The position numbers and the translations under genes are program-made. The notes under the pieces are model-generated. The model searched no databases and had not been told where the DNA came from. It saw only the letters and a list, made by a program, of their open reading frames with translations. 36,316 bases of DNA from a virus: positions 1 to 36,316 of IMG/VR virus record IMGVR_UViG_3300032893_000183; one strand, given 5' to 3'. This document shows positions 1 through 8,433 of the stretch, one piece after another (position 1 is the first letter of the stretch; each line of letters begins with the position of its first letter).

Positions 1-62
1 GCGACCATCTCCTTGATGTTGTGCGAGATTACCTCTCGCGAATGACCTTTTTTTAGGGGCAT
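1..62 (-). CDS. N-terminal part of a gene split by the window ends (partial)
   Basis: The minus-strand ATG at 62-60 is preceded by a strong Shine-Dalgarno (GAGGAGGAT, complement of 66-74). It opens a frame beginning MPLKKGHSREVISHNIKEMV that runs off the left edge. This looks like the start of a small basic phage protein family that I recall as MPLKKG-S--VIS-NI-E-V followed by an Ala-rich helix. The expected continuation (AAALANARKYKK) is found at the other end of the window, on the same strand just before residue 1 of the 35757-36316 frame. I therefore treat the two pieces as one gene interrupted by the way a circular sequence was linearised. Function is unknown; that the family is known is from memory, not a search. 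Confidence 0.75.
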   Translation of the reverse strand, partial: MPLKKGHSREVISHNIKEMV

Positions 63-65
63 ATT

Positions 66-80
66 ATCCTCCTCGAGGAT
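66..80 (-). promoter_or_regulatory. Hairpin over the Shine-Dalgarno of the split end gene
   Basis: On the minus strand ATCCTC, a 3-nt loop GAG, and GAGGAT form a perfect 6-bp stem. The 3' arm is the gene's own Shine-Dalgarno, ending three bases before the ATG. It could limit initiation until opened, for example by an upstream translating ribosome. A purine-rich SD easily finds a pyrimidine partner, so chance is possible. Confidence 0.4.
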
Positions 81-86
81 GTTGTA

Positions 87-104
87 CTGGCGTAATCCCG
101 CCAG
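87..104 (-). other. Intergenic stem-loop
   Basis: CTGGCG and CGCCAG are separated by 6 nt, a perfect 6-bp stem between the stop of the 126-494 gene and the next start. No U-tract follows on the minus strand, so it is a poor intrinsic terminator for the leftward transcript. It may be an mRNA stabiliser. Confidence 0.35.
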
Positions 105-125
105 GTTTGGTTATTGAACACTTGA

Positions 126-494
126 TCATCTTCCGTTCGTGATGCTGACTAGATTGTTGCACTGCGCCGCTTCAGTAGGCATAGCGGCATTCTGAGCGAA
201 CGTAGCAAGTCCAGAAGTGGCGCCGCCACTGCCGATGTTCACACTGCCACTCGATCCGCCTTGGAACACTCCCTGTCCTTGAAGTGACCCAGCTTGGCCT
301 TGTGCACCGCCACAGTAGACTTGATAGTTGTATGGCCACTGTGAGATCTGGTACTGCGGATACCGATACTCGTACACGTACGTGATAGTTTGCGGCGCCT
401 TAGTCTTCAGCTCTGCAATCAACTGATCTTTGATGGCAAGCAAGTCTTTGAGGGCTGCGATCTGAGCTTTGAGGATGTCGTTTTCGTTTTCCAT
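126..494 (-). CDS. Small coiled-coil protein with Tyr-rich and Gly/Gln-rich tail
   Basis: 122 aa, not recognised. Residues 1-32 form a charged heptad-like helix (ENDILKAQIAALKDLLAIKD), suggesting oligomerisation. Residues 38-60 are very rich in Tyr, Pro and Gln, and residues 62-100 are Gly/Gln/Ser-rich and probably disordered or virion-associated. The ATG follows the stop of the upstream gene by one base, so it is co-translated with the adhesin block. Its position at the end of the fibre module suggests a minor structural protein or fibre chaperone; this is inference. Confidence 0.8.
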   Translation of the reverse strand: MENENDILKAQIAALKDLLAIKDQLIAELKTKAPQTITYVYEYRYPQYQISQWPYNYQVYCGGAQGQAGSLQGQGVFQGGSSGSVNIGSGGATSGLATFAQNAAMPTEAAQCNNLVSITNGR

Positions 495-495
495 G

Positions 496-867
496 TTACT
501 GTCCTAAGGTTACTGCGTTGACTGTTACGGTTCCGGCACCAGCGCTTGGTGTCCACGTCACCCTGAGCCAGCGGTAGCCAGCATAAGAGCTTTGTGGGAC
601 ATCTATCTGCTTGGTCGCGCCCGATGTTACGGTAGCGGCTGAGCCGAGGGATGACCAGTTAACCGGTATCAAGTTTCCTGCCGAGTCTGTCGCAAGTCCA
701 TTGGCTGGATCGTTGCTTGACTCGACTTGTAAGCTGCCTGCGTTCGATCCGCTGCTTGACGTGATCTGAAACGAGGCAGAGAACACTTGACTTGCATCTA
801 TCACCAGCGAATGCTGCGTTGCAGTAGCATCTGCGGCGTTCAAGATCTTTGCGTTATTCATTCTCAT
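496..867 (-). CDS. Small beta-rich virion protein (paralogue of 7990-8373)
   Basis: 123 aa. An AGGAG ribosome site 6-7 bases before the ATG at 867 supports this start. The protein is rich in Ser/Thr/Val and ends in the pattern Y-WLRVTWTP-AGAGTVTV, which matches the end of the 127-aa protein at 7990-8373 (YIRVIYTT-TSSGALTAKI). Proteins of this pattern occur beside phage fibre genes and are probably jelly-roll-like decoration or fibre-associated subunits. That role is inferred from composition and context only. The two paralogues bracket the fibre/adhesin module. Confidence 0.8.
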   Translation of the reverse strand: MRMNNAKILNAADATATQHSLVIDASQVFSASFQITSSSGSNAGSLQVESSNDPANGLATDSAGNLIPVNWSSLGSAATVTSGATKQIDVPQSSYAGYRWLRVTWTPSAGAGTVTVNAVTLGQ

Positions 868-883
868 ATACTTCTCCTGTTAT

Positions 884-2281
884 TTACCAACTAAAAACCC
901 AAACACAACCATCACCACCGTTGCCGCCAGCTCCACTGTTGAAGCCGCTTGCAGCAAACGTCGCGCCTCCACCTCCGCCTCCACCACCAGGGAAGGAACC
1001 GGCACCGCCAGCCATTCCTGTGATGTTAGACTGAGTGGCACCACCACCGCCTCCGCCACTACCAGCAAGCGTGGTCTGAGAAGCAGCGCCTGTAGCTGCT
1101 CCTGCTATTAAGCCTGGAGTAGCTGCACCTGCAGCGCCAGAGACCCCTCCATTGCCAGCCAGACCGCCAGCAGCGCCGTTCGTTACGCCGCCGCTGGTTC
1201 CACCGTTACCAGGCTGAGTGTACGAGAGCGCGGCTTTGATACCACCACCCGCACCGCCTCCACCCGCGCCAAAGACAGAGCTTCCGCCGCCGACAGTAGC
1301 GGCTGCAGTCGTAAGTCCTCCACCGCCTCCGCCTCCATACTCTGCGTAACCTACGGTTGAAGAAGTTGTTGCCCCTTGACCGCCAGTTCCACTCGTATTA
1401 CCTGCAGTAGAAGTTCCCGGTCCACCGCCAGCGCTCGTTGAAGAGGTGCTGCCCTGAGTACCATCTCCACCAGTTCCTCCGCCTCCACCACCAGAGTTCA
1501 AAGTGGCTGTGATCTGTCCACCACCACCACCTCCGCCTCCACCGGCATACATGTATGCAGATGATTGCGAAGTGCTGCCAAACATAGAACCAGTTCCGTT
1601 GTTGCCAGCCGTACCGATGGCGTTGTTTACACCAGCCCCGCCGGTGCCTCCGGCTCCAACGACCAAAGAAACAGTAGTTGCTAAGTTGGAGGCTCGGAAG
1701 GTTCTTACGCTGTAAGCCCCTCCGCCTCCGCCAGCTCCACCGTTCGTGTTGGTGCCAGACACTCCAGAACCACCAGCCCCTCCGCCTCCACCAGCACCTA
1801 CACAAACCACAGTGACCCACGTAGGAGTAAAGGATGTTGGCTTGGTCCAAGTCTGGTTACCAGCCGTATTAAAGACCTGAACATCGACAGGGTTTGATGC
1901 TGCGCTTGTGTTCTGCGAGCCGTTTGCACTTGTCCTGAACCAACTATTGGAAGTGTCGATGTAGTGCAGAGAGTCATTCGGCTGCAGCGTTGCTTGATAT
2001 AGCTGACGCGCTGTTCCAGAGATGACCATCTCTACCGTGATCGTTTGAGCTACGGTGTCAGTGTTGAAGATGTCGATCTGCGAGACTTTGAGTTGGTCAG
2101 ATGTTCCAGTTAACATACTGACTGGAGTCGTTCCGTTAAGGCTGCCTTGAACATTGTTACCTTGCACAAGAGCAGCACCATTGATGTCAACGTATGAGAC
2201 AAAGTAGACAGGCTGGTTCGTCGTCGCCGACGCGCCCATGACTGCCTTCAAGATCTGAGAAGAACTGTTGACTATGATCAT
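884..2281 (-). CDS. Glycine-rich receptor-binding adhesin, copy 2
   Basis: 465 aa. Residues 1-145 form a beta-rich N-terminal domain (MIIVNSSSQILKAVMGASAT...). After the junction WTKPTSFTPTWVTVVCVGAG the protein becomes an extreme Gly-rich domain with many GGGGGGG runs. WTKP followed by hydrophobic-beta and then polyglycine is typical of phage tail-tip adhesins. Polyglycine-II packing is known for the T-even gp38-type adhesins. The distal loops between Gly runs would contact the host receptor. This is a tandem paralogue of 2283-3668: the N-domains are clearly alike, and a 20-bp exact DNA match lies at 1830-1849 and 3217-3236. There is one base between the genes. Plus-strand Pro-rich frames here are shadows of the Gly codons. 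Confidence 0.85.
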   Translation of the reverse strand: MIIVNSSSQILKAVMGASATTNQPVYFVSYVDINGAALVQGNNVQGSLNGTTPVSMLTGTSDQLKVSQIDIFNTDTVAQTITVEMVISGTARQLYQATLQPNDSLHYIDTSNSWFRTSANGSQNTSAASNPVDVQVFNTAGNQTWTKPTSFTPTWVTVVCVGAGGGGGAGGSGVSGTNTNGGAGGGGGAYSVRTFRASNLATTVSLVVGAGGTGGAGVNNAIGTAGNNGTGSMFGSTSQSSAYMYAGGGGGGGGGQITATLNSGGGGGGTGGDGTQGSTSSTSAGGGPGTSTAGNTSGTGGQGATTSSTVGYAEYGGGGGGGLTTAAATVGGGSSVFGAGGGGAGGGIKAALSYTQPGNGGTSGGVTNGAAGGLAGNGGVSGAAGAATPGLIAGAATGAASQTTLAGSGGGGGGATQSNITGMAGGAGSFPGGGGGGGGATFAASGFNSGAGGNGGDGCVWVFSW

Positions 2282-2282
2282 G

Positions 2283-3668
2283 TTACCAACATATAACCCA
2301 TACTGCTCCGTCGCCGCCTGCGCCTCCAGCGCCGCTTAGCTGACCACCAGCAGAGAAGTTTGCTCCACCACCGCCTCCGCCTCCACCGGCGAAGCCGCCT
2401 GCTCCACCTGCTTTACCAGCAGTAGAGGCAGTCACGGTAGATCCACCACCACCGCCTCCAGAACCGGCGAGAGTAGTGCTTTCAGAGCCTGAAGAAGTGG
2501 GAGTACCAGGCGAACCAACTGTTGGCGAAGAGCCAGAACTTCCAGCCGCTCCACCACCGCCTGATCCAGGCGCTCCGCCCGAAGCACCGCCAGCCGTAGG
2601 CTGTACAACTGCCGGAGACGCTGTAGCGCATCCACCTGCACCACCACCGCCTCCACCGTAAAGTGAAGTACCGCCAGCGAATACTGCCGCTGCCGCAGTG
2701 TGTCCACCGCCAGCTCCTCCGCCATATTCTGCTGCTCCACCGGCTGCAGTAGTTGACGAGCCTGCACCTTGACCGCCAGTAGCACCGGTAGCGGCGTTGA
2801 CCGTGCCAGGTAATCCACCAGCGGCGGCTGCCGTGGTTCCGTTGTTTCCGTTACCGCCAGTTCCACCACCAGATCCACCAGTTCCGATGACGCCTGTGAC
2901 GCCGCCTAGTGCTCCACCACCACCGCCGCCAGCAAAGACGTAGGCAGTTGCTTGCGTGGTTCCACCGAACATCGAAGCTGTACCAGCGTTGCCGACAGTA
3001 CCAACTGAAGCGTTGACGCCTGCAACAGACGCTCCACCTGTTCCGACGACTCCAGATACTGATGATGCCAGATCTGCAGCGTTGAAGACTTTACTCGCGT
3101 AAGCTCCACCACCGCCTCCGCCTCCACCTTGACAGATGGTACCTGAAGTGCCTGATCCGCCAGAACCCCCAGATCCACCCGCACCGATGCAGATAACCTG
3201 CACGTAGCTTGGCGTGAAGGATGTTGGCTTGGTCCAGGTGAAGTTTCCAGCGGTGTTGAATAACTGGACGTTAGTTGGGTTCGTGTTCGATCCTGTGACT
3301 ATCAAGCCCGCAGCGGTCGTCTTAAACCAACCGTTGGCATTCTCAGAGTAGTGCAAGGATTCGTTAGGAAGAAGCGTGGCCTGGAAGAGCTTGTAGATCG
3401 TGGAAGATACGCTCATCTGCACAGTGATCGTCTGAACGACCGTGTCGACGTTGTAGATGTCTATCTGTGAAACCTTAAGTTGATCTGTCGTGCCAGATAA
3501 CATGTTGACAGCGGTGTTACCGTTCAGTGCACCTTGTGAGTTGTTGGACTGCACAAGCGCCGTACCGTTGATGTCGATGTATGAGACGAAGTAGTTGGGG
3601 TTGGTCGTTGTCGCCGCCGCACTCATCACTGCCTGTAAAATTTGACTTGAGCCGTTTACTATGATCAT
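2283..3668 (-). CDS. Glycine-rich receptor-binding adhesin, copy 1
   Basis: 461 aa, the same architecture as the next gene. The N-terminal domain (about 1-145) begins MIIVNGSSQILQAVMSAAAT, followed by WTKPTSFTPSYVQVICIGAG and a polyglycine domain to the C-terminus, which ends GGDGAVWVICW. The last residues match the partner's GGDGCVWVFSW, so both ends are conserved and the middle diverges. Likely a virion-surface adhesin attached through the conserved N-domain. The tandem copy suggests two receptor specificities or a hetero-oligomer. Functional assignment rests on domain pattern and place after the tail fibres. Confidence 0.85.
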   Translation of the reverse strand: MIIVNGSSQILQAVMSAAATTTNPNYFVSYIDINGTALVQSNNSQGALNGNTAVNMLSGTTDQLKVSQIDIYNVDTVVQTITVQMSVSSTIYKLFQATLLPNESLHYSENANGWFKTTAAGLIVTGSNTNPTNVQLFNTAGNFTWTKPTSFTPSYVQVICIGAGGSGGSGGSGTSGTICQGGGGGGGGAYASKVFNAADLASSVSGVVGTGGASVAGVNASVGTVGNAGTASMFGGTTQATAYVFAGGGGGGALGGVTGVIGTGGSGGGTGGNGNNGTTAAAAGGLPGTVNAATGATGGQGAGSSTTAAGGAAEYGGGAGGGHTAAAAVFAGGTSLYGGGGGGAGGCATASPAVVQPTAGGASGGAPGSGGGGAAGSSGSSPTVGSPGTPTSSGSESTTLAGSGGGGGGSTVTASTAGKAGGAGGFAGGGGGGGGANFSAGGQLSGAGGAGGDGAVWVICW

Positions 3669-3671
3669 CTT

Positions 3672-6098
3672 TTACATCCCATATGCTACTCGAGCCCAAA
3701 CTTGAGCTTCAGAGATGCCGGTTGGATTAGCCCAGGTAGGATCAGTTCCGTTCGATGTGAGTACCTGTCCGTTCGTACCAATGGCTAATCTGTTGTTATG
3801 AGTCGCACCATGATAGATGGTATCACCTCTAAGAGTAGTTGGACTCAAGTTATCAAAGGCCGTTGCCCTGTCGCTCGCTCCAGTTCCACCATTTAATACT
3901 GTCAATGGAGTCTGAAACGTATTCGTGTAGCTCCAAGATGTATTGTCTGTGCCGCTGAGCGAGATACATGTTACAACAGCAGTCATTCCTGGGTTGACCG
4001 TCACGATGATGTGCACGTTGTCGGAAGAATATACGTTGACGTTACCAGTGCCGTTGTTGGTGATGATCCAAGATTGGCCTAAGACCAGAGTAGAAGTCAC
4101 CGGCATCTTGACGTTCTGACCTAAAGAACCAGTGAAGAACTGTTGCTGTGTGCTCGAGACTGTCAGAGTGACTAACGATGCGGACTGAGTAGTCGTCGTA
4201 TATCCGGCCAAGAAGTTATTGGCACTCAAATTTTTATTGGCGTCCCAGCCAGCAAATGCAGATGCTGTCGGCGAAGTCGTGACCGAAGTTACTCCAGTAC
4301 CGCCGTTGGCTATCGGTAGTGCAGTTCCACTGAGAGATACTGCCAAAGTTCCTGAAGTTGTGATCGGTGAGCCCGATATGCTCAAGAAGGATGGAACAGT
4401 CATCGCGACGGATGTAACCGTACCAGTTCCTGGAGCTGCTTGCCAAGTCGGAGCACTCCCACTGCCGTTACTCGTCAAGATGTATCCGCTATTGGATAAA
4501 CCAGTTGCAGCCGAGACGAAGTTCGTACCATTATAGATGATCGGAGCATAGTTGGTAAACGAAGTAGCACCAAGTCCACCGTTGCCAACGCCTAAGGTAC
4601 CAGTGATGGCAGCGCTTGTTCCAAGGTTGATCTGTTGGAATGTTGGCGCTACGCCAGCGCCGTTGGAGGTAAGTAAGTAGCCAGAAGTTCCAGCGCTTGT
4701 ACTGACAACTCCAGAGCTGGAGCTGAGCAGTATACCTGCACCGTAGCTATTGAGCGTCAAAGTTCCGTTTAGAACGGTTGATGTGACGCTAGTGTTTCCA
4801 AGTACTACTTGATTGCTGGCGGTAATAGCTGCGCCGTTACCAATACCAGTTGAGTTGGCAGTTCCTGATGAAAGCGAGATCCCATAACCTAAGACTGTGT
4901 TGCCAGATCCCGACACCAGGCTGTTACCAGCTTGGTAACCGACTAAAGTATTGTTACCGCCAGTCGTGATAGCCTGTCCTGACTGATAGCCAAGAAGCAC
5001 GTTGTTACTACCAGACGTGATTACTTGTCCAGCCTGGACACCTAAGAGCGAGTTGTATGAACCACTGGTCAAAGCCGTGAGAGTTTCAGTCCCAAGTGCG
5101 ACGTTCTGAACAGACGAAGAAGAGTAAGTTCCTGAAGCTTCACCGATGATGATGCTAGAACCTGAAGCTGCGCTTGATCCGCTTGCGCTTTGTCCGATGA
5201 TGATGTCGCCTTGGTTGAAACCTCCAACGCCATAGCCAATCAAGACCATACCGCCAGTACTGCCTGGACCAGCTCCTGCACTTACACCACTACCGATCAG
5301 CACTGATTGGCTGCCGGTATTGCCAGATGATACATCGGCAGTAGTACCAACGATGACGTTGTCACCGCCAGTCGTTACGTGTGCGCCAGCTTGGTATCCA
5401 TAGAAAGTATTGTGGCTGCCGCCGCTGCTAGCAGAAAGTGCTGCACCAGAGCCGATACCGACAACTGTGTTCTCTACACCAACGAAGCTAAGCGTAGAGT
5501 TCGTACCGCCGTATACTGATAGGTTTGAGTTCAGGTAGTTGAAACCAGAACCACCACCCCCACCGGAAGGCACTGCCCATGTTCCATCAGCACGTAAGAA
5601 GTTGGTCGTTCCACCGCCAGAAGCAGATACTGCACCAGGAGTAGAACTAGTGAAGAGAGCCAAGCTCAGGGCTTGACCTGATAAACTTAAACCGTTGGCA
5701 GTACCAAGAGTTACGTCACCGGTGTTGGTGCCAGAGAGATTTGAAGCGCCTATCGTACCAGTGAACGTCTTATTACCGGCGAAGGATTGTGTTCCCGTAC
5801 TCACGAGACCGGGGAAGCTTGTGTCTGCGGTCTGCATCACGAGCTGAGTTCTGTAGTCCACCGCGCCATTGGCGCTCTTCGTTTGTGAGTTGATGGTACC
5901 GATGGACAGCAGTGTCCCAGGACTAGCGACTGGACTCCACGTCATGGTTCCAGTGTTGAAGATGTACAGCGTGTCCGTATCAAGAGCAATCGCCGCAGCA
6001 CCATCAGCAGCAGTAGGAGGAAAAGCTGCGAAAGTGGAGTACGTTGCGATCCCACTTCCACTTCCACCAGGCTGAGGTATGCGAATATAAGTGCTCAT
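3672..6098 (-). CDS. Tail fibre protein with G-N-N repeat shaft
   Basis: 808 aa. N-terminal residues 1-80 include a PQPGGSGSG start and a DTDTLYIFNTGTMTW segment seen in fibre N-domains. Residues about 95-150 (SFAGNKTFTGTIGASNLSG, then NTGDVTLGTANG) are shared with the upstream fibre. The central region has repeats of the form SGSNNVLLGYQSGQAITTGG, resembling trimeric beta-roll shafts of autotransporter adhesins. Typical fibre motifs IANGGTGVTSV, LTSNGSGSAPTWQ and VLNGGTGAS follow. It probably trimerises and binds the host surface. The stop is 3 bases before the next start. Confidence 0.9.
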   Translation of the reverse strand: MSTYIRIPQPGGSGSGIATYSTFAAFPPTAADGAAAIALDTDTLYIFNTGTMTWSPVASPGTLLSIGTINSQTKSANGAVDYRTQLVMQTADTSFPGLVSTGTQSFAGNKTFTGTIGASNLSGTNTGDVTLGTANGLSLSGQALSLALFTSSTPGAVSASGGGTTNFLRADGTWAVPSGGGGGSGFNYLNSNLSVYGGTNSTLSFVGVENTVVGIGSGAALSASSGGSHNTFYGYQAGAHVTTGGDNVIVGTTADVSSGNTGSQSVLIGSGVSAGAGPGSTGGMVLIGYGVGGFNQGDIIIGQSASGSSAASGSSIIIGEASGTYSSSSVQNVALGTETLTALTSGSYNSLLGVQAGQVITSGSNNVLLGYQSGQAITTGGNNTLVGYQAGNSLVSGSGNTVLGYGISLSSGTANSTGIGNGAAITASNQVVLGNTSVTSTVLNGTLTLNSYGAGILLSSSSGVVSTSAGTSGYLLTSNGAGVAPTFQQINLGTSAAITGTLGVGNGGLGATSFTNYAPIIYNGTNFVSAATGLSNSGYILTSNGSGSAPTWQAAPGTGTVTSVAMTVPSFLSISGSPITTSGTLAVSLSGTALPIANGGTGVTSVTTSPTASAFAGWDANKNLSANNFLAGYTTTTQSASLVTLTVSSTQQQFFTGSLGQNVKMPVTSTLVLGQSWIITNNGTGNVNVYSSDNVHIIVTVNPGMTAVVTCISLSGTDNTSWSYTNTFQTPLTVLNGGTGASDRATAFDNLSPTTLRGDTIYHGATHNNRLAIGTNGQVLTSNGTDPTWANPTGISEAQVWARVAYGM

Positions 6099-6108
6099 GC
6101 TTTATCTC

Positions 6109-7980
6109 TTACTTCGCATACTGGAAGATCGTGGTGCAGTGCCACGTATAGTTGTTGTTCGTGTCGCCGGTCACAAAAACTCTGACGGCGGCGCCAGAGA
6201 TCGATATGGAAGATGTACAGTTTGAGTTGCTTCGCTGCTCGTTAGTAGTCAGAGAACCTACGAGAGTCGCTGTTCCCGAGATGTTCGTGTACGTGCCAGT
6301 GATCACGTTTGAGTATGCATCACCGGCAACTCCGGCAGATCCACCAGTTCTGATACCAATGATCCTGAACTCAAAGAGTCCAGCAGTCCCAGACTGCAAG
6401 TCGTTCTCGGTGATCTTCGTCGACGAGTTGTTCGTCGTCGCGACAGAAGCGAGTTGAACTGCGTATGTCGGCTGCGAAGAAGTTCCTTGCGTGTTGGCTG
6501 CTGTTAGGCTGAGAGGACAGTTAGTACCGCCATTGCCGTTGCCGTCAGATATACCTTGGATGCCTGAAGCTTCGTAGTAACCGATGCTCTGAAGGACGTA
6601 GTCTTGTCTTCCAGCGAACGCGCCGGGAGTGTTCCCGTTGTTCTGGATCATGAAAGTATCGCGGCTTTGGCTCGCGAAGACCATCGCACCAGCACCGTTT
6701 GCTGTGAAGTAGATACCCGCGTACGAAGAGTGAACAGAGTCGTAGAAGGCTAAGGTCGGTGCAGTGTTCGAGCCAGAGTTGTCGAGCCACAACGTATGAT
6801 ACCGCTTTGAAGAAGAGCCTATGTTGATCGTCGCGTCAGATCCAGGATTGATGTCGGCGTTTACTGCCACAGAAGCCAAGTTGCTTAACGAAGTGTTAGC
6901 TCCGCTACCGCTGGCGTTCTGCCAAGTCGGAAGTGCACCGGCTCCGTTAGAAGTCAGAACCTGACCAGACGAACCTAGTCCTGAAACTTGCTGCATCGCA
7001 CCACTAGAAGTAGTGCCGCCCGCCAAGATAGCGTAAGCTGTCAGACTCGAGTTGCCACTGCCGCCGTTGCTGACGGAAAGGGTTCCAGCGCTTACGGTGC
7101 CGCCGGAGATTGACAGAGCACCGCTTGATGATCCGAAGTTACCGCCCAAGCCGCCGTACGTCGTGCCGATCGCCGTTCCCTGCCAAACGCCAGTGCCGAT
7201 AGTCCCTACAGACGTCAGGCTCGAAGCTGTGACGCCAGAAGCCAGAGTAGATCCAGTCAAGGTACCAGCAGGTGCCACGACTGCATTGCCTGAGGCTGCA
7301 GTGATCAAGCCCTTGGCGTTGACCGTGAAGGAGGGGATCGAAGTTGAGCTTCCGAAAGAGCCTACGTTTGTGTTGACAGTGGCGAGCGTAAAGGCTGCTG
7401 AGCCAGGTCCAGAAGCTGTACCATCGCCAGTCAGCGCAGTAAGGTAGCTTCCGGCTGCCTGCTTACTATTGAATGTCGTCCAGTCAGTAGAACTGAGGGC
7501 GCCGTTCTGCGAACCGCTCGCGAGCTGGAGGCTGAGTACCTGGCCAGATAGTCCAAGTCCGTTGGCAGTTCCGAGAGTCACGTCACCGGTGTTGGTGCCG
7601 GACGAGCTGCCGGAAAAATTTGATGCGCCGATCGTTCCTGTAAAAGTCTTGTTGCCGGAAAAAGTCTGAGTCGTGTTGTTCACTAAGCCCGGAACGGAGG
7701 CTGTGGCCGACTGCATGTAAAGGTATGGATCGTTGACGACCGCGCCGTTCAGTGCCGGAGCTTGGCTGTCGAAGGTTCCTACCATCGACACACCACTGCC
7801 GCCGCCAGGACCAACTAGGTTCCATTGTCCTTCGGTGGAGTCAAACTCATAGAGGCTTGCCGGGCTCGCCAGAGTGATCGCGAGCTGGCCGTTTGGCGCA
7901 GACACAGGCAAACTTGCGAAGTTTGCGTATTCAGGGATTGAAGTTCCGCCACTCGACTGTGGCCAACGAACATATTGCAT
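6109..7980 (-). CDS. Tail fibre protein
   Basis: 623 aa. The N-terminus (MQYVRWPQSSGGTSIPEYAN) resembles that of the following fibre. Residues about 100-150 carry the shared block NKTFTGTIGASNFSG and NTGDVTLGTANG. A classic fibre repeat follows (STDWTTFNSKQAAGSYLTAL, IPSFTVNAKGLITAASG). The C-terminal third (from about 430) has no repeats and looks globular, ending TWHCTTIFQYAK, so it is a candidate receptor-binding head. First of two paralogous fibres; they probably diverged in the C-terminal domain after duplication. Confidence 0.9.
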   Translation of the reverse strand: MQYVRWPQSSGGTSIPEYANFASLPVSAPNGQLAITLASPASLYEFDSTEGQWNLVGPGGGSGVSMVGTFDSQAPALNGAVVNDPYLYMQSATASVPGLVNNTTQTFSGNKTFTGTIGASNFSGSSSGTNTGDVTLGTANGLGLSGQVLSLQLASGSQNGALSSTDWTTFNSKQAAGSYLTALTGDGTASGPGSAAFTLATVNTNVGSFGSSTSIPSFTVNAKGLITAASGNAVVAPAGTLTGSTLASGVTASSLTSVGTIGTGVWQGTAIGTTYGGLGGNFGSSSGALSISGGTVSAGTLSVSNGGSGNSSLTAYAILAGGTTSSGAMQQVSGLGSSGQVLTSNGAGALPTWQNASGSGANTSLSNLASVAVNADINPGSDATINIGSSSKRYHTLWLDNSGSNTAPTLAFYDSVHSSYAGIYFTANGAGAMVFASQSRDTFMIQNNGNTPGAFAGRQDYVLQSIGYYEASGIQGISDGNGNGGTNCPLSLTAANTQGTSSQPTYAVQLASVATTNNSSTKITENDLQSGTAGLFEFRIIGIRTGGSAGVAGDAYSNVITGTYTNISGTATLVGSLTTNEQRSNSNCTSSISISGAAVRVFVTGDTNNNYTWHCTTIFQYAK

Positions 7981-7989
7981 CTGACGCTC

Positions 7990-8373
7990 CTACAGCATCT
8001 TAGCTGCGATTTTAGCCGTCAGTGCTCCGCTAGAAGTTGGAGCGGTCGTATAGATGACCCGGATGTAAGTTGCGCTCAACTGGTTCAAGTCCACGTAGGC
8101 ATTGTCGGCAGTACCAGCGGGACTGATGGTCAGGTTGTTGCCGGGCGTCAACTGGACGGTGGTCCAGGTTCCGACAGAGTTGTTGGGATCATAGTCCAGG
8201 CTGACTTGAAACGTGATGGAACCGATCGGATTCGAGCCGCTCCAGGCGAGCTGGATGCCGACGTTGTCCATGAAGTTGATGTTGACTGGGGTTCCGGTGA
8301 TCGATGCAGCCATGCTTGCGGCTGTGATCAGGGGGTCTTGATACGTGTAGAGTACGTTCTTGCGGCCTGACAT
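7990..8373 (-). CDS. Small beta-rich virion protein (paralogue of 496-867)
   Basis: 127 aa beginning MSGRKNVLYTYQDPLITAAS. It contains the pattern W-GSNPIGSITFQVS-DYDPNN-VGTW-TVQL and ends YIRVIYTTAPTSSGALTAKI, a layout seen in small phage proteins placed just before fibre genes. Probably a fibre-associated or decoration protein. The ATG is preceded by AAGGACG at 8-bp spacing, with a second SD-like AGAGGAT further upstream. The same CATAAGAGGATA string precedes the gene at 12738-14546. Confidence 0.8.
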   Translation of the reverse strand: MSGRKNVLYTYQDPLITAASMAASITGTPVNINFMDNVGIQLAWSGSNPIGSITFQVSLDYDPNNSVGTWTTVQLTPGNNLTISPAGTADNAYVDLNQLSATYIRVIYTTAPTSSGALTAKIAAKML

Positions 8374-8433
8374 ATGGTCGTCCTTATGGGTTATCCTCTT
8401 ATGGAGGTCCTACGGTTGTGCATAAAGTGCATT

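Noticed and set aside
849-3184. Plus-strand Pro-rich and other-frame open frames in the adhesin region
   Set aside because: They are the complement or shifted frames of Gly-codon runs, without ribosome sites; the minus-strand frames have full-length conserved paralogous domains.
7975-8370. Plus-strand 131-aa frame opposite the small structural gene
   Set aside because: It mirrors codon positions of the real minus-strand gene, lacks an SD and has no plausible composition.
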